NCBI GenBank assembly: GCA_900752305.1
Contig: CAADUV010000379.1
Location: 1 to 11,615, forward strand
Length of the DNA: 11,615 nt
Direction: 5' to 3'
Source: an uncultured Oscillospiraceae bacterium
Lineage (GTDB): Bacteria > Bacillota > Clostridia > Oscillospirales > Oscillospiraceae
A program made the position numbers and the translations under genes. Position 1 is the stretch's first letter, and each line of letters begins with the position of its first letter. Positions 1 to 9,274 of the stretch are shown one piece after another. Under the pieces are notes generated by a model. It was given only the letters and a program-made list of their open reading frames with translations, did not search any database and was not told the DNA's origin.

Positions 1-2743
<2,743 letters not shown>

Positions 2744-2766
2744 GTTCGGGAACCATAACCAAACAC

Positions 2767-2801
2767 AACGCCCCTAAGCAATCTGCTTAGGGGCGTTTTT
2801 T
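2767..2801 (+). terminator. Rho-independent terminator of the rpoC transcript, possibly shared with feoB
   Basis: A perfect 14-bp stem pairs 2767-2780 (AACGCCCCTAAGCA) with 2784-2797 (TGCTTAGGGGCGTT) across a 3-base ATC loop. A run of T follows on the plus strand up to 2801. It starts 24 bases after the rpoC stop and ends just before the stop of the convergent feoB gene. Read on the minus strand, the stem is followed only by a mixed GTGTTTGG tract, so termination of feoB there is plausible but weaker. Confidence 0.93.
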
Positions 2802-2809
2802 CACAGGAT

Positions 2810-4957
2810 TCAATAGAACAGCCGCGCCACATTGGCAAACACCATACAGAACACGATCCCGACGACGGTAGGCAAAACCGCCGCCAGCGCCGTCCACTTC
2901 CAGCTTTGCGTCTCCTTGCGGATGGTCAGCAGGGTGGTGGAGCAGGGCCAGTGCATGAGGGAGAAGAGCATGGTGGAGCCGGCGGTGATCCAGGTCCAGC
3001 CGTGGTCTAAAAACAGAGCTTTTAGTTCCAGCAGATTGTCCATGGAAACCAGGCTGCCTTGAGCCAGATAGGCCATGATGACGATGGGCAGTACGATCTC
3101 GTTGGCTGGAAATCCCAGGATGAACGCCACCAAAATCACGCCATCCAGCCCCATGAGCTGGGCAAACGGGTCCAAAAAGTTCGCACAGTGATTCAGCAGG
3201 CTCACCCCACCCACCGTCACATTGGCCATCCCCCACAGCACCATCCCCGCCGGTGCCGCTACTGCCACCGCACGCCCCAGCACAAAGAGGGTGCGATCCC
3301 AGATAGACCGGACGATGACCTTGCCGATCTGAGGCTTTCGGTAGGGCGGCAGCTCCAAGGTGAAGGAGGAGGGGACGCCCTTTAGAATGGTTTGGGACAA
3401 CAGCTTGGTGACGGCGAAGGTCACCCCCAGCCCCAGCAGGATGAGCAGGGTCAGCAGCAGAGCGGACAGGAGGGAGGAGCACAGCCCACCGGCGGTACCG
3501 ATGAAGAACAGGGTCAGCAGGGTGATGAGGGTGGGGAAGCGGCCGTTGCAGGGGACGAAGCTGTTGGTCAGGATGGCCAGCAGCCGCTCCCGGGGGGAGT
3601 CGATGATGCGGCAGCCCACCACACCGGCGGCGTTGCAGCCGAACCCCATGCAGATGGTCAGCGCCTGCTTCCCACAGGCGCAGCATTTCTGGAAGGGTTT
3701 ATCCAGATTGTACGCCACCCGCGGCAGATACCCCACATCCTCCAACAGACTGAACAGCGGGAAGAAGATGGCCATAGGCGGCAGCATCACCGACACCACC
3801 CAGGCCAGCACGTGGAAGCAGCCGTCTACCAGCAGCCCGTGGAGCCAGGCCGGTGCGTGGAGGGTCACAAAGAGCTGGCGCAGCTGTCCCTCCACCCAGA
3901 ACAGGAAGGTGGACAGCCACTGGGACGGAATATTCGCCCCAGCGATGGTGATCCAAAACACCAGCGCCAGGAGCAGCAGCATCACCGGATAGCCGGTGCC
4001 CTTGCTGGTCAGGATGCGATCCAGCTTCCGATCCACGCTGTGACAGCCGTCCCGTTGGTATGTAACTACCTGACGGCTGATGGTTTCCGCCTCCGTCACC
4101 AAGCTGGTTACAATGGCATCCTTCACCTGCTTGGCGTCCAGCCCTGCCTGCCCCAGCTGGACGTGGGCGTTGGTCAGGGCGGCCTTCAGGGTCAGCGCGT
4201 GGAGACAGTCCACACCCAACTGCGCCCGGAGGGTCTCGAACAGGGTCGCGTCCGGCGCCAATAATTGCAACGCCAGCCACCGGGGCTGGATGGTTGTGCC
4301 CGCCACCAGAGGCGTCAGCTCCGGCGCCAGCAGGGACAGCGCCTGCTCGATCTCCGGCGGATAGATGACCGGGTGAGGCGTGCAGTCCAGCGTACCGTCC
4401 ATCACCTGATCCACCGCGTCCATCAGGGTGGCCTGGGACGCTTTGCACTGGGCCACCGTGCTCACCACCGGCACGCCCAGCAGATTAGACAGCCGTTCCA
4501 AGTCCAGCAAAATGCCCTTCCGGCGTGCCTCATCCATCAGATTCACGCAGACAATGACCTTGGTGGACAGCTCCAAGATTTGCAGCACCAGATTCAGGTT
4601 GCGCTCCAGGCAGGTGGCGTCGCAGACCACCACCACCGCGTCCGGCTGGGAGAAACAGAGAAAATCGCGGGCCACTTCCTCTTCGGCGGAGTGGGCCAGC
4701 AGGGAATACGTACCGGGAATGTCCACCAACACATAGTCGTGGGCGTTGGTGGAGCAGTGGCCTTGGGCATTGGCCACCGTCTTGCCGGGCCAGTTGCCGG
4801 TGTGCTGGTTCATGCCGGTCAGGCCGTTGAAGAGGGTGCTCTTGCCCACATTGGGGTTGCCCGCCAGGGAGATCACTCGATCCTCCGGCGACCGTTTCAC
4901 CACCGTCAGGCCGCTGTCCCAGGCGCCTCGTCCAGTGGCGTGATTGGTCAGTCCCAT
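2810..4957 (-). CDS. feoB: Ferrous iron transporter FeoB (GTPase-coupled inner-membrane permease)
   Basis: 715-residue Fe(II) transporter with a cytoplasmic G-protein domain fused to a polytopic membrane domain. G-domain motifs are visible: G1 GNPNVGKST (33-41), a switch-I threonine in NWPGKT (about 60), G3 DIPG (79-82), G4 NLMD (139-142). A helical linker follows to about residue 320, then multiple membrane segments to the end. Two Gate-like repeats can be seen, around GFGCN (438-442) and GFPANE (615-620). About 30 residues precede G1, including MGLTNHATGRGAWDSG; I recall this extension from clostridial FeoB proteins, and it is absent from the E. coli type. The segment 425-470 is unusually cysteine-rich (C425, C426, C428, C436, C441, C449, C470). 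The start is supported by GGAGAG seven bases upstream and by the 13-base gap after the feoA stop, indicating cotranscription. No feoC-like gene is present. Confidence 0.97.
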   Translation of the reverse strand: MGLTNHATGRGAWDSGLTVVKRSPEDRVISLAGNPNVGKSTLFNGLTGMNQHTGNWPGKTVANAQGHCSTNAHDYVLVDIPGTYSLLAHSAEEEVARDFLCFSQPDAVVVVCDATCLERNLNLVLQILELSTKVIVCVNLMDEARRKGILLDLERLSNLLGVPVVSTVAQCKASQATLMDAVDQVMDGTLDCTPHPVIYPPEIEQALSLLAPELTPLVAGTTIQPRWLALQLLAPDATLFETLRAQLGVDCLHALTLKAALTNAHVQLGQAGLDAKQVKDAIVTSLVTEAETISRQVVTYQRDGCHSVDRKLDRILTSKGTGYPVMLLLLALVFWITIAGANIPSQWLSTFLFWVEGQLRQLFVTLHAPAWLHGLLVDGCFHVLAWVVSVMLPPMAIFFPLFSLLEDVGYLPRVAYNLDKPFQKCCACGKQALTICMGFGCNAAGVVGCRIIDSPRERLLAILTNSFVPCNGRFPTLITLLTLFFIGTAGGLCSSLLSALLLTLLILLGLGVTFAVTKLLSQTILKGVPSSFTLELPPYRKPQIGKVIVRSIWDRTLFVLGRAVAVAAPAGMVLWGMANVTVGGVSLLNHCANFLDPFAQLMGLDGVILVAFILGFPANEIVLPIVIMAYLAQGSLVSMDNLLELKALFLDHGWTWITAGSTMLFSLMHWPCSTTLLTIRKETQSWKWTALAAVLPTVVGIVFCMVFANVARLFY

Positions 4958-4970
4958 CCGGCAGCTCTCC

Positions 4971-5207
4971 TCAGCAAGGCGTCACCCAGATGTGCTGCCC
5001 ATCCACCGCCCGGATGGCGATGACTGCCCCCCGGATGAGGAAAGCGGAGGGGTCACCGCCGGGACTGCGCCCCAGACATTGGACGATGGTGTTTTGGATC
5101 AGCCCCATGTCCAGCAGCCGGCGGCGGATGCTGCCGGTGGAGCGCAGCTCTTGGACGATGGCCTGCTGACCGGGTTGTAGGTCATTCAAACAAACGTGTG
5201 GCTTCAT
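4971..5207 (-). CDS. feoA: FeoA family ferrous iron transport accessory protein
   Basis: Small (78-residue) cytoplasmic SH3-like protein that works with FeoB in Fe(II) uptake. Family features are the early LNDLQPGQQAIV, the central RRRLLDMGL, and the C-terminal GDPSAFLIRGAVIAIR strand pattern. I chose the ATG at 5205-5207 because AAAGGTG lies about eight bases upstream. An in-frame TTG at 5229-5231 would add eight residues (MIEKGVFL) but would place that ribosome binding site inside the gene. The feoB ATG follows 13 bases after the TGA, giving the classical feoA-feoB order in one transcript. The upstream region shows no clear Fur or DtxR box, so iron control cannot be shown from the sequence. 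Confidence 0.94.
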   Translation of the reverse strand: MKPHVCLNDLQPGQQAIVQELRSTGSIRRRLLDMGLIQNTIVQCLGRSPGGDPSAFLIRGAVIAIRAVDGQHIWVTPC

Positions 5208-5237
5208 CAAAAAGACACCTTTCTCAATCAAGTTTTC

Positions 5238-5256
5238 ACAGAGCGGGGAACTCTGT
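5238..5256. repeat. Short inverted repeat in the feoA leader
   Basis: ACAGAG (5238-5243) and CTCTGT (5251-5256) form a perfect 6-bp inverted repeat around a 7-base CGGGGAA centre. It lies 31-49 bases upstream of the chosen feoA ATG. It could be an operator for a metal-responsive repressor or a small leader hairpin. It matches no iron-regulator consensus I know, so no function is assigned. Confidence 0.4.
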
Positions 5257-5310
5257 TACCATCCTATTCAGCGGGGAGAGCATCCGTGTCTTTCGTCGAA
5301 TGGGAACAAG

Positions 5311-5350
5311 AAGAACCTCCACCGGGTTTCCGCAACGGGTGGAGGTTCTT
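5311..5350 (-). terminator. Probable rho-independent terminator of the ABC permease transcript
   Basis: A perfect 13-bp stem pairs AAGAACCTCCACC (5311-5323) with GGTGGAGGTTCTT (5338-5350) across a 14-base loop, within which GTT/AAC can pair again. On the minus strand it lies about 21 bases after the permease stop and is followed by a CTTGTTCCC tract. The tract is only moderately T-rich, so termination is likely rather than certain. It separates the four-gene module from feoA, which is on the same strand downstream. Confidence 0.75.
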
Positions 5351-5371
5351 TGACAAGGTAGGAGGGGTCAC

Positions 5372-7405
5372 TCAAAACCGCGGGTCAGCCTGCTTCACCC
5401 GCACGATCTTATAATAGGTGTGCGCCGTTGCCCAGTACACCAGAGCATAGATGACGGCAAATCCAGCCAGAGTGCCCAGAGTGCAGGTCAGGAAGAAGGA
5501 AGTGGTCATGGTTTTAGCGTACAGGAACAGCTGCAACATTTTGGTGATCATGTGGAAGGCGCCAAAGACGTGAATCATGGCAGTGACCAGGGGGAGGAAG
5601 AAGACCAGCAAGATCTGACTGTGGACGCTGCGGCGGACTTCCCGCTCGCTCAGGCCCACTTTCTGCATGATCTCATACCGCTTCTGGTCATCGTACCCTT
5701 CGGAAATCTGCTTGAAATAGATGATGAGCACAGTGCCCAGCAGAAAGAGCAGTCCCAGGAACAACCCTAAGAAAAGGAACCCGCCATAGATGGCATAGAA
5801 CTCCTGAGAGATGAATTGGCGGCAGCCGTAGGAGTAGGTCGTGTGAAACTTCGGGGAAAGCTGGTTGTAGAAGGTTTCCAGTTCTTCGTCGGCAGCATCC
5901 ATGTCAAAGCAGTAGGTGTAGGTGAGATCGGCCATCCGGGTGGTGTTGTCCTCCGTGTCCAGTGCCTTGATTTCCTTTTGGTACAGCTCCTGCAAGGTCG
6001 CCTCATCGGGCACCACCAGGTAGTGGATGCTGACATAGTTGGTCAGGTTGCGAAAGGCGTCGTAAAAGGGCAGGGGGGTGTCCGTCAGGCGCTGGGCGAT
6101 GGTGAACGTCTGGTCGCCCAGCTGAAAGTTGTTCTCCAGCTCCGCCCCCTCGCTGTAGCAGGCCACCTGTCCTTTCGATAGGGAGAGGGGGGTGGTGTTG
6201 TAGCGGTTGTAGTCCTCCTGCGTGATGACACAGACGGTGCTGACGATGCTGTTGCTGCGGATGATGTCGCCGTCCAGGGTCAGCTCATGGGAGGAGGAGA
6301 GGACGACAGGAAAGGAGAGGGTGGTGTAGGTCAGGACGTTCTCCGCCTGGTAACCGGCCTTTTTGATCTCCTTTTCCATGGTCTTGACGGCATCCTCCGC
6401 AGTCTGGCGCTCGTCCAGGGAGATGGTATAGTTGATGTCCCGGGGGAAGGATTCCTTCAGGGAGGTCTCCACCCCTAAGTAGAGACAGACGGTGGTGGAG
6501 ACGGTGACCAAGAGCATGGTGGACAGGATGCAGATGCTGGCCAGCCCCACGGCGTTCTGCTTCATCCGGTAGAGCAGGCCGGAGACGGTGGTAAAGTGCT
6601 GGGGCTTGTAGTAGTAATGCTTGTTGGCACGGAGCAGCTTCAGGACGGCGATGGAGCCGGCGGTGAAGATGCAATAGGTGCCGATGATGACCAAGACAAC
6701 GGCGAAGAAGAAACGGGTCAACGCTTCCAGAGGAGATTGGATGGTGTTGGCCATGACGTAACCGGCCACCAGGGTGACGATCCCCACCAGAGCCAGCAGC
6801 CATTTGACCTTGGGTTCCCGCTCTCCTACCGAGGAGCTGCGCAGCAGCTCCACCGGCTTTGCCCTGCGCAGTTGGATTAAGTTATGCAGAAGTACCAGCA
6901 GGAAGAGGACGGTGAAGAGGACGGTGGTCATGGCGATGCCCACGATGCTGATAGAGAAGCCCAGGGACACCGGGAAGTGGAGGAGCTTGAGCAGGAGCAT
7001 CAGCATGAGCTTGGAGAGGATGATACCGGCAGCCCGGCCGCAGACCAGGCTGAACAGCCCCAAAAACAGCGCCTCCACCCGGAGCAGCCGGGCAATGTGC
7101 CGGGTCTCCATGCCCAGGATGCTGTACAGACCCAGTTCATGTTGGCGGCGCTTCATCACAAAGCTGTTGGTGTAGAACACCAGGATGGTGGAGAAGATGC
7201 CCACTACGATGCAGCCCAACGCCATCATCACCTGCACGTTGTTGGCGCTGGGGAAGCTGGCCAGGGTGTCGTCAAAGGACAGGTAGGCCAGGATATAGAA
7301 CATGGCCACGGTGGCGATGTTGGTCAGCAGGTAGGGGAGGTAGAATTGGTTGTTGCGCAGGACGTTGGTGACCGCCAGGTGGGGATAGAAGGTGATCTTA
7401 CGCAT
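5372..7405 (-). CDS. BceB-like ABC transporter permease (FtsX fold, 10 TM, large extracellular domain)
   Basis: 677-residue membrane subunit of a Bce-type antimicrobial-peptide transporter. These permeases recognise peptides, or peptide complexes with cell-wall lipid precursors, and signal to a partner kinase. By eye there are ten hydrophobic segments: about 22-43, 57-78, 108-128, 151-174, 201-219, 230-252, 284-310, 538-563, 594-617 and 635-659. The roughly 225-residue hydrophilic stretch between TM7 and TM8 is the hallmark extracellular domain of BceB proteins. The FtsX signature is seen as RRQHELGLYSILGME (86-100) and again as QKRYEIMQKVGLSEREV (574-590). I chose the ATG at 7403-7405, preceded by GGTGAG five bases upstream. 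A GTG at 7412-7414 would add three residues but has a poorly spaced site. It overlaps the ATPase stop by 8 bases, which suggests translational coupling. The substrate cannot be read from the sequence. Confidence 0.93.
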   Translation of the reverse strand: MRKITFYPHLAVTNVLRNNQFYLPYLLTNIATVAMFYILAYLSFDDTLASFPSANNVQVMMALGCIVVGIFSTILVFYTNSFVMKRRQHELGLYSILGMETRHIARLLRVEALFLGLFSLVCGRAAGIILSKLMLMLLLKLLHFPVSLGFSISIVGIAMTTVLFTVLFLLVLLHNLIQLRRAKPVELLRSSSVGEREPKVKWLLALVGIVTLVAGYVMANTIQSPLEALTRFFFAVVLVIIGTYCIFTAGSIAVLKLLRANKHYYYKPQHFTTVSGLLYRMKQNAVGLASICILSTMLLVTVSTTVCLYLGVETSLKESFPRDINYTISLDERQTAEDAVKTMEKEIKKAGYQAENVLTYTTLSFPVVLSSSHELTLDGDIIRSNSIVSTVCVITQEDYNRYNTTPLSLSKGQVACYSEGAELENNFQLGDQTFTIAQRLTDTPLPFYDAFRNLTNYVSIHYLVVPDEATLQELYQKEIKALDTEDNTTRMADLTYTYCFDMDAADEELETFYNQLSPKFHTTYSYGCRQFISQEFYAIYGGFLFLGLFLGLLFLLGTVLIIYFKQISEGYDDQKRYEIMQKVGLSEREVRRSVHSQILLVFFLPLVTAMIHVFGAFHMITKMLQLFLYAKTMTTSFFLTCTLGTLAGFAVIYALVYWATAHTYYKIVRVKQADPRF

Positions 7406-8165
7406 GGAGCTCACCGCCTTGCGTGAGAACGGTCAGGGTGTCGGAGATTTTGGCGTAGAGCTGTTCCGACGTCTGGTCGCCCTTGTAGAGCTGGTGATAC
7501 ACTTCCCCGTCCTGGAGGAAGAGAACCCGCTTGGCGTGGCTGGCAGCCTTGATGGAGTGGGTGACCATAAGGATGGTCTGACCCGCCCGGTTCACCTGGC
7601 CGAACAGACGCAGCAGGGTGTCCGAAGCCTTGGAGTCCAGGGCGCCGGTGGGTTCGTCGGCCAGGATGATCTGAGGCTCGGTGATGAGGGCACGGGCGAC
7701 TGCGGCACGCTGCTTTTGACCGCCGGAGACCTCATAGGGGAACTTCTTCAAGATGTGGCTGATGTCCAGGGTCTCGGCGATGGGCTTCAGACGCCGTTCC
7801 ATCTCCTCATAGGGCACACCAGCCAGCACCAGGGGCAGATAGATGTTGTCCTGGATGGAGAAGGTGTCCAGCAGGTTGAAATCCTGGAACACGAACCCCA
7901 GATTATCCCGCCGGAAGGCGGCTAGCTTATTCTGAGAGATTTTGGACAGGGACTTTCCATTGAGCAGGATCTCACCGGAGGTGGGACGATCCAAGGCGGC
8001 CAGGATGTTCAGCAGGGTGGTCTTACCGGAGCCGGACTCGCCCATGATGGCCACGTATTCTCCTGCTTCCACTGTGAAATTCACGTTGCGCAGGGCTTCC
8101 ACTTGGTTGCCGCCGAAACGGGTGGTGTAAACTTTCTTCAAATGACGCACTTCTAACAGAGACAT
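7398..8165 (-). CDS. BceA-like ABC transporter ATP-binding protein
   Basis: 255-residue ATPase of the MacB/LolD/BceA type, expected to energise the adjacent permease from the cytoplasmic side. Visible motifs are Walker A GESGSGKTT (42-50), Q-loop Q94 in FQDFNLLD, signature VSGGQKQR (146-153), Walker B IILADE (166-171), D-loop SALD-like GALD (174-177) and switch histidine H203. All catalytic residues are present. The ATG is preceded by AGGAGG at eight bases, a strong ribosome binding site. Its own leader (8166-8280) carries a BceR-type operator and a weak promoter, so it probably begins a regulated two-gene transcript. Length and motif spacing are ordinary for the family. Assignment to the Bce branch rests mainly on the partner permease and the two-component neighbours. 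Confidence 0.96.
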   Translation of the reverse strand: MSLLEVRHLKKVYTTRFGGNQVEALRNVNFTVEAGEYVAIMGESGSGKTTLLNILAALDRPTSGEILLNGKSLSKISQNKLAAFRRDNLGFVFQDFNLLDTFSIQDNIYLPLVLAGVPYEEMERRLKPIAETLDISHILKKFPYEVSGGQKQRAAVARALITEPQIILADEPTGALDSKASDTLLRLFGQVNRAGQTILMVTHSIKAASHAKRVLFLQDGEVYHQLYKGDQTSEQLYAKISDTLTVLTQGGELHA

Positions 8166-8190
8166 GGCTCATTCCTCCTTTTCGTCCTCT

Positions 8191-8220
8191 ATCCTAACCC
8201 AAAGCCGGAACGCTTGCCAT
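8191..8220 (-). promoter_or_regulatory. Candidate weak sigma-A promoter for the ABC transporter genes
   Basis: On the minus strand, ATGGCA (8220-8215) and TAGGAT (8196-8191) are separated by 18 bases, each matching the -35 and -10 consensus at four of six positions. The predicted start near 8184 leaves a leader of about 20 bases before the ATPase ATG. A poor core promoter is expected where an activator is needed. It is a by-eye match and could be coincidental. Confidence 0.4.
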
Positions 8221-8242
8221 CGCTTTGGCTTACATTCCGGCT
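8203..8242. repeat. Nested inverted repeat upstream of the ATPase gene
   Basis: AGCCGGAA (8203-8210) and TTCCGGCT (8235-8242) form a perfect 8-bp inverted repeat with 24 bases between the arms. Inside, read on the minus strand, GCCA and TGGC can pair around AAGCGA, making a two-tier hairpin. Downstream on that strand is CTTTGGGTT, only mildly T-rich. It could be a weak terminator for the regulator/kinase transcript, an attenuator, or DNA symmetry in the regulatory region. Confidence 0.45.
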
Positions 8243-8249
8243 CCGAACC

Positions 8250-8263
8250 TTACAATCCTGTCA
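8250..8263 (-). promoter_or_regulatory. Predicted BceR-type response-regulator operator
   Basis: The minus strand reads TGACA-GGAT-TGTAA, an exact fit to the TnACA-N4-TGTAA inverted repeat described for BceR-like regulators of Bacillus. A further TGTAAG lies 20 bases downstream (8234-8229), in register with the TGTAAG of the main site (8254-8249), and a TGTGA lies 11 bases upstream (8265-8261). A main site followed by a degenerate second site matches the known layout of BceR-controlled promoters. It sits about 30 bases upstream of the candidate -35, between the kinase stop and the ATPase start, where it should control transporter induction by the regulator encoded at 9275-9961. Confidence 0.72.
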
Positions 8264-8280
8264 CATTGTCGTCAGAAGGG

Positions 8281-9273
8281 TCATTCCATCACCTGTTCCG
8301 CCGCCGCCAGGCCGATTTTCACCTGGGTTCCCTGACCGGGGGTGGACGTGATGGCGATGGTGTGCCCCAGCTTGCCCAGCACCCGGCGGCAGAGATAGAG
8401 GCCGATGCCGGTGGATTTCTTCTGCTCCCGTCCGTTGTGTCCCGTAAATCCCTTCTCGAAAACACGGGGCAAGTCCTCCGGACGGATGCCGATGCCTGTG
8501 TCCTCGATGGTCAGGGTCTGGGTAGCGTCCGCCCAGGTGACGGAAATGTGCCCCTGCTCCGGCGTGTATTTCAGGGCGTTGGAGAGGAGCTGGCCGATGA
8601 CAAAGGACAGCCACTTCTCATCGGTGAGCACCTTGGCGTGGGTTTCGTCTAGTTCCAGCTCAATGCGCTTCAAGATGAACAGCCGGGCGTACTTGCGCAC
8701 GCAGGAGCGGAGGATGGCGTCCAGGGCGTACCGGCGGAGCACATAGTCACTGCTATCGCTGTCCAGACGCAGATAAGAGAGCGCCATCTCCACATAGTCC
8801 TCCACCTTCCCCAGCTCCGCCGCCAGCAGTTCCGGCCGCACCGGTTCCTCCTGGAGCAGCAGCCCCATGGCGGCGATGGGGGTCTTAATTTGATGTGCCC
8901 ACAGGGTGTAGTAGTCGGTCAGCTCTTGGTCACGAGCGGCATAGTCGGCGGTCACTTGGGTGTGGTTGTCTGAGATGGCGTGAATGAGGGCTTGATAGTC
9001 CTGCTCCACCAGGTTGTGAGAGGGGGGCAGGCACTGGGCGGCCTCTTCCGGGTTCTGCGCCAGCTGGACTAGGCCACGGTGACGGCGGCGATAGTTGCGG
9101 AAGTCCAGCAAAAAGACCGGGAAACAGAGGAAGAGCCAAAAGACCAGGATGTAGGTAAAGGGTTCCCAGTCCAGGTTGTACAGATAGAACATCAGCGCCG
9201 TAGAGGCGCACAGCAGGCACACCACACAGATGCCCTTCCAGCGTCGATGGAGATACGAGAAAAAGAACTTCAT
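8281..9273 (-). CDS. BceS-like intramembrane-sensing histidine kinase
   Basis: 330-residue membrane sensor kinase. Two hydrophobic segments (about 14-33 and 39-57) are joined by only about five residues, so there is no extracellular sensing domain. In this family the cue comes from the partner ABC permease. The cytoplasmic part has the phosphoacceptor H127 in WAHQIKTPIAAM, followed by the ATP-binding domain: N-box LLSNALKYT (229-237, N232), G1 DTGIG (258-262), F-box-like VFEKGFTG (271-278) and G2 STGIGLY (287-293). All kinase boxes are intact. Its ATG lies one base after the response-regulator stop, with AGGAGGG six bases upstream inside that gene, indicating tight coupling. The length is close to that of B. 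subtilis BceS-type kinases. The stop is followed by a 115-base gap, so read-through into the transporter genes is possible. Confidence 0.94.
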   Translation of the reverse strand: MKFFFSYLHRRWKGICVVCLLCASTALMFYLYNLDWEPFTYILVFWLFLCFPVFLLDFRNYRRRHRGLVQLAQNPEEAAQCLPPSHNLVEQDYQALIHAISDNHTQVTADYAARDQELTDYYTLWAHQIKTPIAAMGLLLQEEPVRPELLAAELGKVEDYVEMALSYLRLDSDSSDYVLRRYALDAILRSCVRKYARLFILKRIELELDETHAKVLTDEKWLSFVIGQLLSNALKYTPEQGHISVTWADATQTLTIEDTGIGIRPEDLPRVFEKGFTGHNGREQKKSTGIGLYLCRRVLGKLGHTIAITSTPGQGTQVKIGLAAAEQVME

Positions 9274-9274
9274 C

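Noticed and set aside
2787..3686. A 299-codon minus-strand frame overlapping feoB, and a 290-codon plus-strand frame at 3392-4264
   Set aside because: Both translate to His/Gly/Arg/Gln-rich sequence typical of wrong-frame reading of GC-rich DNA. The feoB frame has continuous family motifs across both.
5208..5231. TTG start for feoA at 5231
   Set aside because: It would bury the AAAGGTG ribosome binding site inside the gene and add residues not usual for FeoA.
5261..5266. TAGGAT on the minus strand as a -10 for feoA
   Set aside because: No acceptable -35 lies 16-18 bases upstream (ACACGG or GACACG), so the promoter was not called.
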